Of a DNA stretch of 64,000 nucleotides, positions 54,694 through 64,000 are shown piece after piece. Origin of the DNA: Salvelinus alpinus. Lineage: Eukaryota > Chordata > Actinopteri > Salmoniformes > Salmonidae. The number at the start of each line of letters is the position of its first letter. The stretch's first letter is position 1. The notes under the pieces were generated by a model, which saw nothing but the letters and a program-made list of their open reading frames with translations, had not been told where the DNA came from and ran no database searches. The stretch lies in contig NC_092093.1 in NCBI RefSeq assembly GCF_045679555.1, positions 68,035,214 through 68,099,213 on the forward strand, written 5' to 3'. Position numbers and translations under genes: made by a program.

Positions 54694-57600
54694 GTGATCA
54701 AACACACACACACACACAGTACATGGATGCACACATGAAGGCAGGCACACACACCTCACCTCCTATATCATTCTGCCGATACTGAAGAGATGTGTTCACA
54801 ACCCTGGGTGTGTGTTGAAGGTGTCTGGTAAAACCCTGTGTGTGTGTTGAAGGTTTCTGGTAAAACCCTGTGTGTGTGTTGAAGGTTTCTGGTAAAACCC
54901 TGTGTGTGTGTTGAAGGTTTCTGGTAAAACCCTGTGTGTGTGTTGAAGGTGTCTGGTAAAACCCTGTGTGTGTGTGTTGAAGGTTTCTGGTAAAACCATG
55001 TGTGTGTGTTGAAGGTTTCTGGTAAAACCCTGTGTGTGTGTTGAAGGTGTCTGGTAAAACCCTGTGTGTGTGTTGAAGGTGTCTGGTAAAACCCTGTGTG
55101 TGTGTGTGTTGAAGGTTTCTGGTAAAACCCTGTGTGTGTGTTGAAGGATCTGGTAAAACCCTGTGTGTGTGTTGAAGGTGTCTGGTAAAACCCTGTGTGT
55201 GTGTTGAAGGTGTCTGGTAAAACCCTGTGTGTGTGTTGAAGGTGTCTGGTAAAACCCTGTGTGTGTGTTGAAGGTGTCTGGTAAAACCCTGTGTGTGTGT
55301 TGAAGGTTTCTGGTAAAACCCTGTGTGTGTGTTGAAGGTGTCTGGTAAAACCCTGTGTGTGTGTTGAAGGTTTCTGGTAAAACCCTGTGTGTGTGTTGAA
55401 GGTGTCTGGTAAAACCCTGTGTGTGTGTTGAAGGTGTCTGGTAAAACCCTGTGTGTGTGTTGAAGGTTTCTGGTAAAACCCTGTGGTGGATGGGTGTGGG
55501 AGCAACGCTGCTGATTGGAATGTTCCTGATAATCCAGAGAAGTCCAGTAACCTACTACATCTACTGTCTACTGCCTGTCCCTGTCTGGTACTCTGTCCTC
55601 AAAGAGTGAGTACACACATACATACATATATACACACACCCACACACACTCACAGTTTGAAGTGATTTGATGAGTTGAATGGATGAAAGGGAGGTATTTT
55701 ACTTATTCTATGCCACTACATTTGTCATGATCGCAAAGTGTTTATTTTGATGATATCAACCATACGTGTGTGCGTGTGTGTGTGTGTGTTTCAGGTTTGG
55801 AACTCTAACAGACCTGGTTCGTTCGTACAGTTCGCTACCACTGGGTAAATGCTTTGGCTACTTTGCCCTGGTCACATTTGGGATTGAACTTCTGGTAAGC
55901 AATCATCATACGGTCACTATTTCACTAATGGCTCAATACAATATAATCTGCATTTCTACTTGGAAAAGGTTGCTACTGTGTCTGTCTCCCCCAGGTGGTG
56001 AGTTTCTTCCATCGGGCCATGTTGACTGTAGGCCTGGCTGTTCTCTCTCTCTGGCCCCTCCTCTCTGGCCTCTACAGCAAGGCCAAGGTAAGACAAGGAG
56101 TGGCTTGTAGTTCTTTACTAGTCTGGTCTCTAGCTCCTTCCCCTTTGAGGTGCACAAATCTGAAAGGACTGGATGGCAATCAATATGGCAGGAGCACAAA
56201 GCACTTGTAAAATATGTGTTTAATTAATTTTTCTCTCTCACTCGAAATATCTCTCCCTCTCACTCTAAATATATCTCCCTCTATCCTATCTCTCTTTGTC
56301 CTCTCTCTCTCTCTTTGTCCTGTCTCTCTCTCTCTCTTTGTCCTCTCTCTGTCTGTCTGTAGTTTAGGTCAGTGAGCTGGGTCCTGTGTTGTTTGTTTCT
56401 GGCCACATTTCCCATGATGCCAGTTGTTGGGAGAGAACCCAACATTCACATGGTGTAAGTAACCTCCCTACAACATTACAGCAATGCTTCTTAGCCCTCT
56501 TTAAAAAGAAAAATAGCGTTATATATCTTTCTCTCTTTCTTTCCTCTCTCTGTAGTACCTGTGCAGGTGCACTCTCCCTGTTCATTTCCACCTTTTACCT
56601 CTGGTCGGCACGGAAACGGACTACACTACACCTGACTGACCGCTACCTCTTAATCTTCCAGGTAAGAATGTGTGTGTGCGTGGGTGCACGTGCGTGTGTG
56701 TGTTAATCAGTATTGTTCCTATGTGTATAGATGCTCCATGTAGCAGTGTGTGCCTATGTGCCCACCAGCACTCACTCCAGTCTGCAGCTGAAACAGGGTC
56801 TGCCTCTCCTCAACCAGATCATCAGTTGGACTACACTGGGTGGGCACCAACTCTCTCTCTCTCTCTTTATGATAAAAGTCCTTGAAATATCTGTATGATC
56901 ATCAAAACCAGGCTTATAAAGATAACTGGCATCTCTCTCTCCCAGGTTCCTCTCTGTTTGTTCCTTTGTTGAGTTCTACTCGTCTGTTCCATCGTCTGCT
57001 CAGTATCTTCCTCTCCCTCACAGCCACCTACCTACTACTGAGTACTGGGTAAGAGATAGTCAGGCAATGCTCAACAAGTGTAAGCTTACACTGCAGTGAT
57101 TAGCTGGTATCGTACCTGTACTAATTGTGTGTGTGTGTGTCAGGTCTGAGGCTCTGTTCCCCCCAGTCTTGTCCTGGCTGATGTTTGTGTGGATCAACAT
57201 AGAACAGGAAGCCATGCTCTCTCAAGGTATCTCTGGGAGACAGGAGGTATAAACCTTTACGCCGTTACTGTTTTCTATTGATGAATGGTTTTACTTGCAA
57301 TCTACTTTAGTTGAATGTTCCTAATGCATGGTGATCTGGATAAGAGTGACTGCTAAATGACTGGAGCCATGTAAATGTATACACCCTCTATGCACTGACA
57401 CTGTGTCAAGGACCAGTCTCATGTTAATCACCCCCGACTAATACAGCTACTTCCTGGTAAACAAGGTAACCACTGCTAGTCCCTTCACTTGGCACAATGC
57501 CATGGTTAATCCTCTGAGCATAGAAGACAACCTTATTGGTGTAGAATGTCTGGTATAGCATTATACGATGCAGTGTTACACTGTATCAAGTCATTGTGGC

Positions 57601-60600
57601 TTTATTATGAAATACATTTGTGTCATTGCTTTTCAGCTGTCCACGCTTGACTTCTCTGAAAACATTGACATCACCAAGATCAGACAACTAAAGCTGGATG
57701 ACATCAGAAGATCCTACTTCTTTGTATCCTTTTCCTTGGTGACGCTGCTGACTGTTAATGACCTATAGGCGGTGCTAGTTTAACCCTGGTGATAGTTGTC
57801 CCTATCTGATGTAGTTGCTGTCTGAGTTGGCTAAAGAAGAAGAACAGTGTTATCTGGTTACATTGGTTTTTAACCACAAACCCTAACATCAATCTTGACC
57901 TTATGCAAACAAATAGCATTTTGACCGTCTCTCTAAACTACTGGCTATTCTGTAAAACCACTGTCTGGTTCCTTGACATTAGGCTGTCAGGTTTTCTTCA
58001 TAATTACAGCCTTCTTTGGTACTGGGAACATAGCATCCATTAACAGGTATTGTATGGTGGAGACTGGGGCTCTGGACCAATATGGGTTTATTTATGAGTG
58101 CATTAGGTTGGTTTTCACATTTACATTATTTCACTATCTGACCTCTGAAACCCCTCTTGTCTTTCTCTGGGTTCGCTTTTTCTCGACTCTACTATGCCTC
58201 TTTGTTCTTGCCCCCCCTTCTCTCGCTCTCTCTACTCTCCTTCTCCCCCCTCTCTCTCGCTCTCTCCCCCCCTCCCTCCTACTCTCTCTCTGTAGTTTTG
58301 ATCCAGCCTCAGTGTACTGCTTCCTCACCGTCTTCAACCCCTTTATCATGGGAGGCCTGATGATGTGGAAGGTACCACACGACACCCCACACACAGACAC
58401 ACACGCACTACAATGTCATACCATATGAAAGTACACTACTGTGGAGACTCCGGGATGTTGGCCTTCTAGGCAGAGTTGCAAAGAAAAAGCCATATCTCAG
58501 ACTGGCCAATAAAAATAAAAGATTAAGATTGGCAAAAGAACACAGACACTGGACTGAGGAACTCTGCCTAGAAGGCCAGCATCCCGGAGTCGCCTCTTCA
58601 CTGTTGACGTTGAGACTGGTATTTTGCGGGTACTATTTAATGAAGCTGCTAGTTGAGGACATGTGAGGCATCTGTTTCTCAAACTAGACACTCTAATGTA
58701 CTTGTCGTCTTGCTCAGTTGTGCACCGAGGCCTCCCACTCCTCTTTCTATTCTGGTTAGACCAGTTTGCGCTGTTCTGTGAAGGGAGTAGTACACAGCGT
58801 TGTATGAGATCTTCAGTTTCTTGGCAATTTCTCGCATGGAATCGCCTTAATTTCTCAGAACAAGAATAGACTGACGAGTTTCAGAAGAAAGTTATTTGTT
58901 TCTGGCCATTTTGAGCCTGTAATCGAACCCACAAATGCTGATACTCCAGATACTCAACTTGTCTAAAGAAGGCCAGTTTTATTGCTTCTTTAAATCAGCA
59001 CAACAGTTTTCAGCTGTGTGAACATAATTACAAAAGGGTTTTCTAATGATCAATTAGCCTTTTAAAATGATAACCTTGGATTAGCTAACACAGTGCCATT
59101 GGAACACAGGGGTGATAGTTGCTGAAAATGGGCCTCTGTATGTCTATGTAGATATTCCATTAAAAATCTGCAGTTTCCAGCTACAATAGTCATTTACAAC
59201 ATTAGCAATGTCTACACTGTATTTCTGATCAATGTGATGTTATTTTAATGGATAAAAAATGTTTTTCTTTCAAAAACAAGGACCTTTAAGTGACCTCAAA
59301 CTTTTGAACGGTAGTGTATGTTAAAAGGAAACAATGCTCTACTTATAATGGTGCCAACGAGATTGTGGTTAACCATGACTATTCTAACAACAGGTGTGGG
59401 TTACTTTCGTTCAGGTCTACATATCGGTCTGCATACACAATATGCCTCTATGGATTGTAGCATTGTCTTGTAGTCTCTCACTCAACACACTGAGTGACTT
59501 TGACAGAGCAAAAATACAGATATCGTCAACAAAACTGATCACAACTTTGCAAATAATCCACAATGTGTTGTAACCTCCCCACACTTTTACAATGGAGTCC
59601 AGTGCCTAAAAGAGTGAAGATGAGACTGTTGTTGTTACAGGTGATAATCCCATTCATCATCGTTATGTGTACGTTTGAAACCATCCAGGTCTCTACACAA
59701 CTTTCCTCCAGAAGGTAACAGTTAGCTTGGTTCCATCATGTGAAAATCAAGTACACATACAGACATACAGTATTTTGAGAAATTAGGGGTCATTTATTGA
59801 ATTAAGAATTCATTTATTTATTGAATTAAGAATTTATATTATTGAATTAATAATTTCTCTTTTGTTTCCAGTCTGTTCCTCATCGTCCTGGTGATATCTG
59901 ACCTGATGGCTCTGGTAAGGAATGAGACAGCTATTATCAGTATGGTAGCCTCTGGTAAGGAATGAGACAGCTATTATCAGTATGGTAGCATCTGGTAAGG
60001 AATGAGACAGCTATTATCAGTATGGTAGCATCTGGTAAGGAATGAGACAGCTATTATCAGAATGGTAGCCTCTGGTAAGGAATGAGACAGCTATTAGCAA
60101 TATGGTAGCCTCTGGTAAGGAATGAGACAGCTATTAGCAATATGGTAGCCTCTGGTAAGGAATGAGACAGCTATTAGCAATATGGTAGCCTCTGGTAAGG
60201 AATGAGACAGCTATTAGCAATATGGTAGCCTCTGGTAAGGAATGAGACAGCTATTAGCAATATGGTAGCCTCTGGTAAGGAATGAGACAGCTATTAGCAA
60301 TACGGTAGCCTCTGGTAAGGAATGAGACAGCTATTAGCAATATGGTAGCCTCTGGTAAGGAATGAGACAGCTATTAGCAATATGGTAGCCTCTGGTAAGG
60401 AATGAGACAGCTATTAGCAATATGGTAGCCTCTGGTAAGGAATGAGACAGCTATTATCAGAATGGTAGCCTCTGGTAAGGAATGAGACAGCTATTATCAG
60501 TATGGTAGCCTCTGGTAAGGAATGAGACAGCTATTAGCAATATGGTAGCCTCTGGTAAGGAATGAGACAGCTATTATCAGTATGGTAGCCTCTGGTAAGG

Positions 60601-63202
60601 AATGAGACAGCTATTATCAGTATGGTAGCCTCTGGTAAGGAATGAGACAGCTATTATCAGTATGGTAGCCTCTGGTAAGGAATGAGACAGCTATTAGCAG
60701 TATGGTAGCATCTGGTAAGGAATGAGACAGCTATTAGCATTATGGTAGCATCTGGTAAGGAAGGAACAGATATTAGCAATATGGTAGCCTCTGGTAAGGA
60801 ATGAGACAGCTATTAGCAATATGGTAGCATCTGGTAAGGAATGAGACAGCTATTAGCAATATGGTAGCCTCTGGTAAGGAATGAGACAGCTATTATCAGT
60901 ATGGTAGCCTCTGGTAAGGAATGAGACAGCTATTAGCAATATGGTAGCCTCTGGTAAGGAATGAGACAGCTATTATCAGTATGGTAGCCTCTGGTAAGGA
61001 ATGAGACAGCTATTAGCAATATGGTAGCCTCTGGTAAGGAATGAGACAGCTATTATCAGTATGGTAGCATCTGGTAAGGAATGAGACAGCTATTAGCAAT
61101 ATGGTAGCATCTGGTAAGGAATGAGACAGCTATTAGCAATATGGTAGCCTCTGGTAAGGAATGAGACAGCTATTAGCAATATGGTAGCCTCTGGTAAGGA
61201 ATGAGACAGCTATTATCAGTATGGTAGCCTCTGGTAAGGAATGAGACAGCTATTATCAGTATGGTAGCCTCTGGTAAGGAATGAGACAGCTATTATCAGT
61301 ATGGTAGCATCTGGTAAGGAATGAGACAGCTATTATCAGTATGGTAGCCTCTGGTAAGGAATGAGACAGCTATTAGCAATATGGTAGCCTCTGGTAAGGA
61401 ATGAGACAGCTATTAGCAATATGGTAGCATCTGGTAAGGAATGAGACAGCTATTAGCAATATGGTAGCCTCTGGTAAGGAATGAGACAGCTATTAGCAAT
61501 ATGGTAGCCTCTGGTAAGGAATGAGACAGCTATTATCAGTATGGTAGCCTCTGGTAAGGAATGAGACAGCTATTAGCAATATGGTAGCATCTGGTAAGGA
61601 ATGAGACAGCTATTATCAGAATGGTAGCCTCTGGTAAGGAATGAGACAGCTATTATCAATGTGGTAGCCTCTGGTAAGGAATGAGACAGCTATTAGCAAT
61701 ATGGTAGCATCTGGTAAGGAATGAGACAGCTATTATCAGAATGGTAGCCTCTGGTAAGGAATGAGACAGCTATTAGCAATATGGTAGCATCTGGTAAGGA
61801 ATGAGACAGCTATTATCAGAATGGTAGCATCTGGTAAGGAATGAGACAGCTATTATCAGTATGGTAGCCTCTGGTAAGGAATGAGACAGCTATTAGCAAT
61901 ATGGTAGCATCTGGTAAGGAATGAGACAGCTATTATCAGAATGGTAGCCTCTGGTAAGGAATGAGACAGCTATTATCAATGTGGTAGCCTCTGGTAAGGA
62001 ATGAGACAGCTATTAGCAATATGGTAGCATCTGGTAAGGAATGAGACAGCTATTATCAGAATGGTAGCCTCTGGTAAGGAATGAGACAGCTATTAGCAAT
62101 ATGGTAGCATCTGGTAAGGAATGAGACAGCTATTATCAGAATGGTAGCATCTGGTAAGGAATGAGACAGCTATTATCAGAATGGTAGCCTCTGGTAAGGA
62201 ATGAGACAGCTATTAGCAATATGGTAGCATCTGGTAAGGAATGAGACAGCTATTATCAGTATGGTAGCATCTGGTAAGGAATGAGACAGCTATTATCAGT
62301 ATGGTAGCATCTGGTAAGGAATGAGACAGCTATTATCAGAATGGTAGCCTCTGGTAAGGAATGAGACAGCTATTAGCAATATGGTAGCATCTGGTAAGCA
62401 ATATGGTAGCATCTGGTAAGGAAGGAACAGATATTAGCAATATGGTAGCATCTGGTAAGGAATGAGACAGCTATTAGCAATATGGTAGCCTCTGGTAAGG
62501 AATGAGACAGCTATTGTCAGTATGGTAGCCTCTGATAAGGAATGAGACAGCTATTAGCAATATGGTAGCCTCTGGTAAGGAATGAGACAGCTATTATCAG
62601 TATGGTAGCCTCTGGTAAGGAATGATACAGCTATTATCAGTATGGTAGCCTCTGGTAAGGAATGAGACAGCTATTAGCAATATGGTAGCCTCTGGTAAGG
62701 AATGAGACAGCTATTGTCAGTATGGTAGCCTCTGATAAGGAATGAGACAGCTATTAGCAATATGGTAGCCTCTGGTAAGGAATGAGACAGCTATTAGCAA
62801 TATGGTAGCCTCTGGTAAGGAATGAGACAGCTATTATCAGTATGGTAGCCTCTGGTAAGGAATGAGACAGCTATTATCAATATGGTAGCATCTGGTAAGG
62901 AATGAGACAGCTATTATCAGTATGGTAGCCTCTGGTAAGGAATGAGACAGCTATTATCAATATGGTAGCATCTGGTAAGGAATGAGACAGCTATTATCAG
63001 TATGGTAGCCTCTGGTAAGGAATGAGACAGCTATTATCAATATGGTAGCATCTGGTAAGCTGTGGAAATGTCACCATATTCTCCCACACTATTTCTATCA
63101 CTACCTCGTTCTCCTCTCTCTCCATCCCTCTTTCCTCCGCTTTCTCCAGCATTTCTTCTTCCTAGTGCAGGACTATGGGAGCTGGCTGGACATTGGCACC
63201 AG
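51151..63202 (+). CDS. pign: PIGN, GPI ethanolamine phosphate transferase 1; 27 coding exons, last exon(s) outside window
   Basis: I traced 27 in-phase coding exons (2678 nt, about 892 codons). PIGN adds phosphoethanolamine to the first mannose of the glycosylphosphatidylinositol anchor precursor in the endoplasmic reticulum. The order is an N-terminal signal-anchor ([20 protein letters not shown]), a lumenal alkaline-phosphatase-fold catalytic domain, then a multipass C-terminal membrane domain. The chosen ATG (51151) gives an N terminus collinear with vertebrate PIGN; another in-frame ATG two codons later is possible. The last exon seen ends [10 protein letters not shown] plus a split codon. 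The family has about 35-40 more residues, which should lie past 64000 or in the MITE/Tc1-rich 3' flank beyond. Neighbour RELCH is divergent, as in mammals. All metal and active-site motifs are intact. Confidence 0.96.
52648..52800. repeat. ~75-bp tandem duplication in PIGN intron 5
   Basis: Two copies share CATGTACAAAC, GAGATACATTATTCTCTAAT, CTTTTAAATG, GACTGCAGATT and TTAGTGCATATAG, with small differences. Confidence 0.85.
54803..55465 (+). repeat. 32-bp minisatellite containing the PIGN exon 14 splice acceptor (~21 copies)
   Basis: The unit is GTKTCTGGTAAAACCC followed by TGTGTGTGTGTTGAAG. The first half equals the first 16 nt of exon 14 (GTTTCTGGTAAAACCC, encoding VSGKT) and the second ends with the exon's own acceptor TTGAAG. 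Units vary G/T at the third base and by TG slippage. The array ends at the authentic junction 55465/55466. Confidence 0.95.
55466..63202 (+). CDS. pign: PIGN coding exons 14-27: multipass membrane domain
   Basis: Exons: 14, 55466-55605; 15, 55795-55894; 16, 55995-56087; 17, 56363-56454; 18, 56556-56661; 19, 56731-56839; 20, 56946-57048; 21, 57144-57246; 22, 57637-57723; 23, 57991-58046; 24, 58296-58371; 25, 59641-59714; 26, 59872-59914; 27, 63150-63202. Segments include [20 protein letters not shown] (14), [14 protein letters not shown] (19), [20 protein letters not shown] (20), [11 protein letters not shown] (21), [17 protein letters not shown] (23-24), [17 protein letters not shown] (24), [14 protein letters not shown] (26) and [14 protein letters not shown] (27). 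The exon 21 donor was placed at CAGGAG/GTATAA because it keeps frame and length. Two junctions are embedded in minisatellites: the exon 14 acceptor and the exon 26 donor. Confidence 0.94.
57343..57384 (+). mobile_element. L2-type LINE tail fragment, PIGN intron 21
   Basis: CTGGATAAGAGTGACTGCTA with AATGACTGGAGCCATGTAAATG is the reverse of the L2 tail seen near 9050-9090. No coding part remains. Confidence 0.55.
58428..59325. mobile_element. Deleted Tc1-like element in PIGN intron 24
   Basis: The right end, CAAACTTTTGAACGGTAGTG before TA, is the terminal repeat of a known salmonid Tc1 type. The left end GTACACTACTG (58431) is its shortened counterpart. Transposase remnants ([20 protein letters not shown], minus strand, ~58620) are visible. 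A segment near 58440-58590 is itself an inverted repeat: GGATGTTGGCCTTCTAGGCA against TGCCTAGAAGGCCAGCATCC. Confidence 0.8.
59915..63060 (+). repeat. 40-bp minisatellite containing the PIGN exon 26 splice donor (~78 copies)
   Basis: The unit is GTAAGGAATGAGACAGCTAT followed by TATCAGTATGGTAGCCTCTG (or TAGCAAT.../GCATCTG). Its last bases CTCTG and first bases GTAAGG recreate the exon 26 border (ATGGCTCTG/GTAAGG at 59914/59915). Variants TATCAGT, TATCAGA and TAGCAAT and GCC/GCA are interspersed. Short irregular units occur near 60762 and 62395-62430. The array fills almost all of the intron between exons 26 and 27. Confidence 0.97.
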
Positions 63203-63254
63203 GTAGGACCCAGCAGAGAGATAGGTTTTGCATGTCTTATGGCTCATTTATAAA

Positions 63255-63498
63255 CTGGGTGGTTTGAGTCCTGAATGCAGATTGGATGAAAGCCGTGGTA
63301 TATCAGACCATATACCATGGGTATGACAAAACATTTATTTTTACTGCTCTAATTACATTGGTAACCAGTTTATAATAGCTATAAGGCACTGGGGGGTTTG
63401 TGGTATATAGCCAATATACCACGTCTAAAGGCTGTCTCCAGGAACTCCGTGTTGAGTCGTGCTTAAGAACAGCCCTTAGCCGTGGTATATTCACCAAA
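63255..63498. mobile_element. MITE-like palindromic element
   Basis: TAAACTGGGTGGTTTGAGTC opens a stretch with internal inverted motifs (GCCGTGGTATATCAGACCAT, TGTGGTATATAGCCAATATA, GCCGTGGTATATTCACC). I recognise this as a repeat frequent in salmonid sequence. The following Tc1 appears inserted in its 3' part. Confidence 0.65.
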
Positions 63499-63500
63499 TA

Positions 63501-64000
63501 CAGTGCATTCGGAAAGTATTCAAACCCATTGAATTGTTTTTACATTTTGTTAAGTTACAGCCTTATTCTAAAATGTATTAAATCGTTATTTTCCCCCCTC
63601 AATCTACACACAATACACCATAATGACAAAGCAAAAACAGGTTTTTAGATTTGTTTGTAAATGTATTAAAAATAAACAACTTTAATAAACAACTCACATT
63701 GACATAACCTTTCAGACCCTTTACTCAGTCCTTTGTTGAAGCACCTTTGGCAGCGATTACAGCCTCGAGTTTTCTTCGGTATGACTCTACAAGCTTGGCA
63801 CACCTGTTTTTGGGGAGTTTCTCTCATTCTTCTCTGCAGATCCTTTCAAGCTCTGTCAGATTGAATGGGGAGCATCTCTGCACAGCTTTTATCAGGTCTC
63901 TCTAGAGATGTTTGATTGGGTTCAAATCCGGACTCTGGCTGGGCCACACAAGGACATTCAGAGACTTGTCCCGAAGCCACTTCTGCGTTGTCTTGGCTGT
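63501..64000 (-). mobile_element. Tc1-like transposon, left end, runs off the window
   Basis: The terminal repeat CAGTGCATTCGGAAAGTATT begins after a TA at 63499-63500. The sequence to the window end (for example CTTTGGCAGCGATTACAGCC, GACTTGTCCCGAAGCCACTT) is the C-terminal end of a Tc1 transposase read on the minus strand. The other end is outside the window. Confidence 0.88.

Noticed and set aside
54768-55505. 245-codon minus-strand frame of [11 protein letters not shown]-type repeats
   Set aside because: It is the antisense of the 32-bp array at PIGN exon 14; an artefact of repetition.

Overview
This is a vertebrate nuclear window, almost certainly from a salmonid fish. Coding sequence lies in short exons with GT/AG borders. 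The introns are full of Tc1-like DNA transposons with long terminal inverted repeats, 3' fragments of non-LTR retrotransposons, a tRNA-derived SINE, MITEs, TG microsatellites and very large minisatellites. This repertoire is typical of trout and salmon; the species cannot be fixed from the sequence alone.

Three host genes are present. (1) The last two coding exons of LMBR1 (+ strand, 38-2764), followed by its 3' UTR to about 5.8 kb. (2) RELCH (KIAA1468; - strand, 50097 down to 13545): 26 consecutive coding exons whose phases all join, encoding two LisH motifs, coiled coil and a long HEAT-repeat region. The last ~100 codons expected at the C terminus were not found. (3) PIGN (+ strand, 51151-63202): 27 coding exons of GPI ethanolamine phosphate transferase 1, lacking only the final C-terminal exon(s), which should lie beyond the window. 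RELCH and PIGN are head to head across ~1.05 kb, which probably holds both promoters. RELCH converges on LMBR1 across a transposon-rich 8-11 kb.

Repeats by region: 0.5-2.1 kb, retroelement debris in the last LMBR1 intron; 6.3-13.5 kb, a nest of Tc1 elements, LINE pieces and a SINE; 16.0-20.1 kb, a 30-bp array in RELCH; 20.7-21.2 and 27.9-28.3 kb, purine-rich arrays touching RELCH exons; 22.7-23.4 kb, a 50-bp array; 25.2-26.6, 29.4-31.2 and 44.9-46.5 kb, Tc1 copies; 31.6-35.9 kb, a 56/59-bp array; 39.5-40.0 kb, a 53-bp array; 43.4-44.7 kb, a LINE; 54.8-55.5 kb, a 32-bp array; 59.9-63.1 kb, a 40-bp array; 63.3-64.0 kb, a MITE and the start of another Tc1.

The most striking observation is that four of the minisatellites are not merely intronic. 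Each repeat unit contains a copy of a real exon/intron junction: the 5' splice sites of RELCH exons 4 and 16 and PIGN exon 26, and the 3' splice site of PIGN exon 14. The array therefore lays down 9 to nearly 80 tandem decoy splice sites beside the authentic one. A fifth junction (RELCH exon 25) shows a single extra copy that could be an early stage. No bacterial-type system, CRISPR array or viral gene was found.
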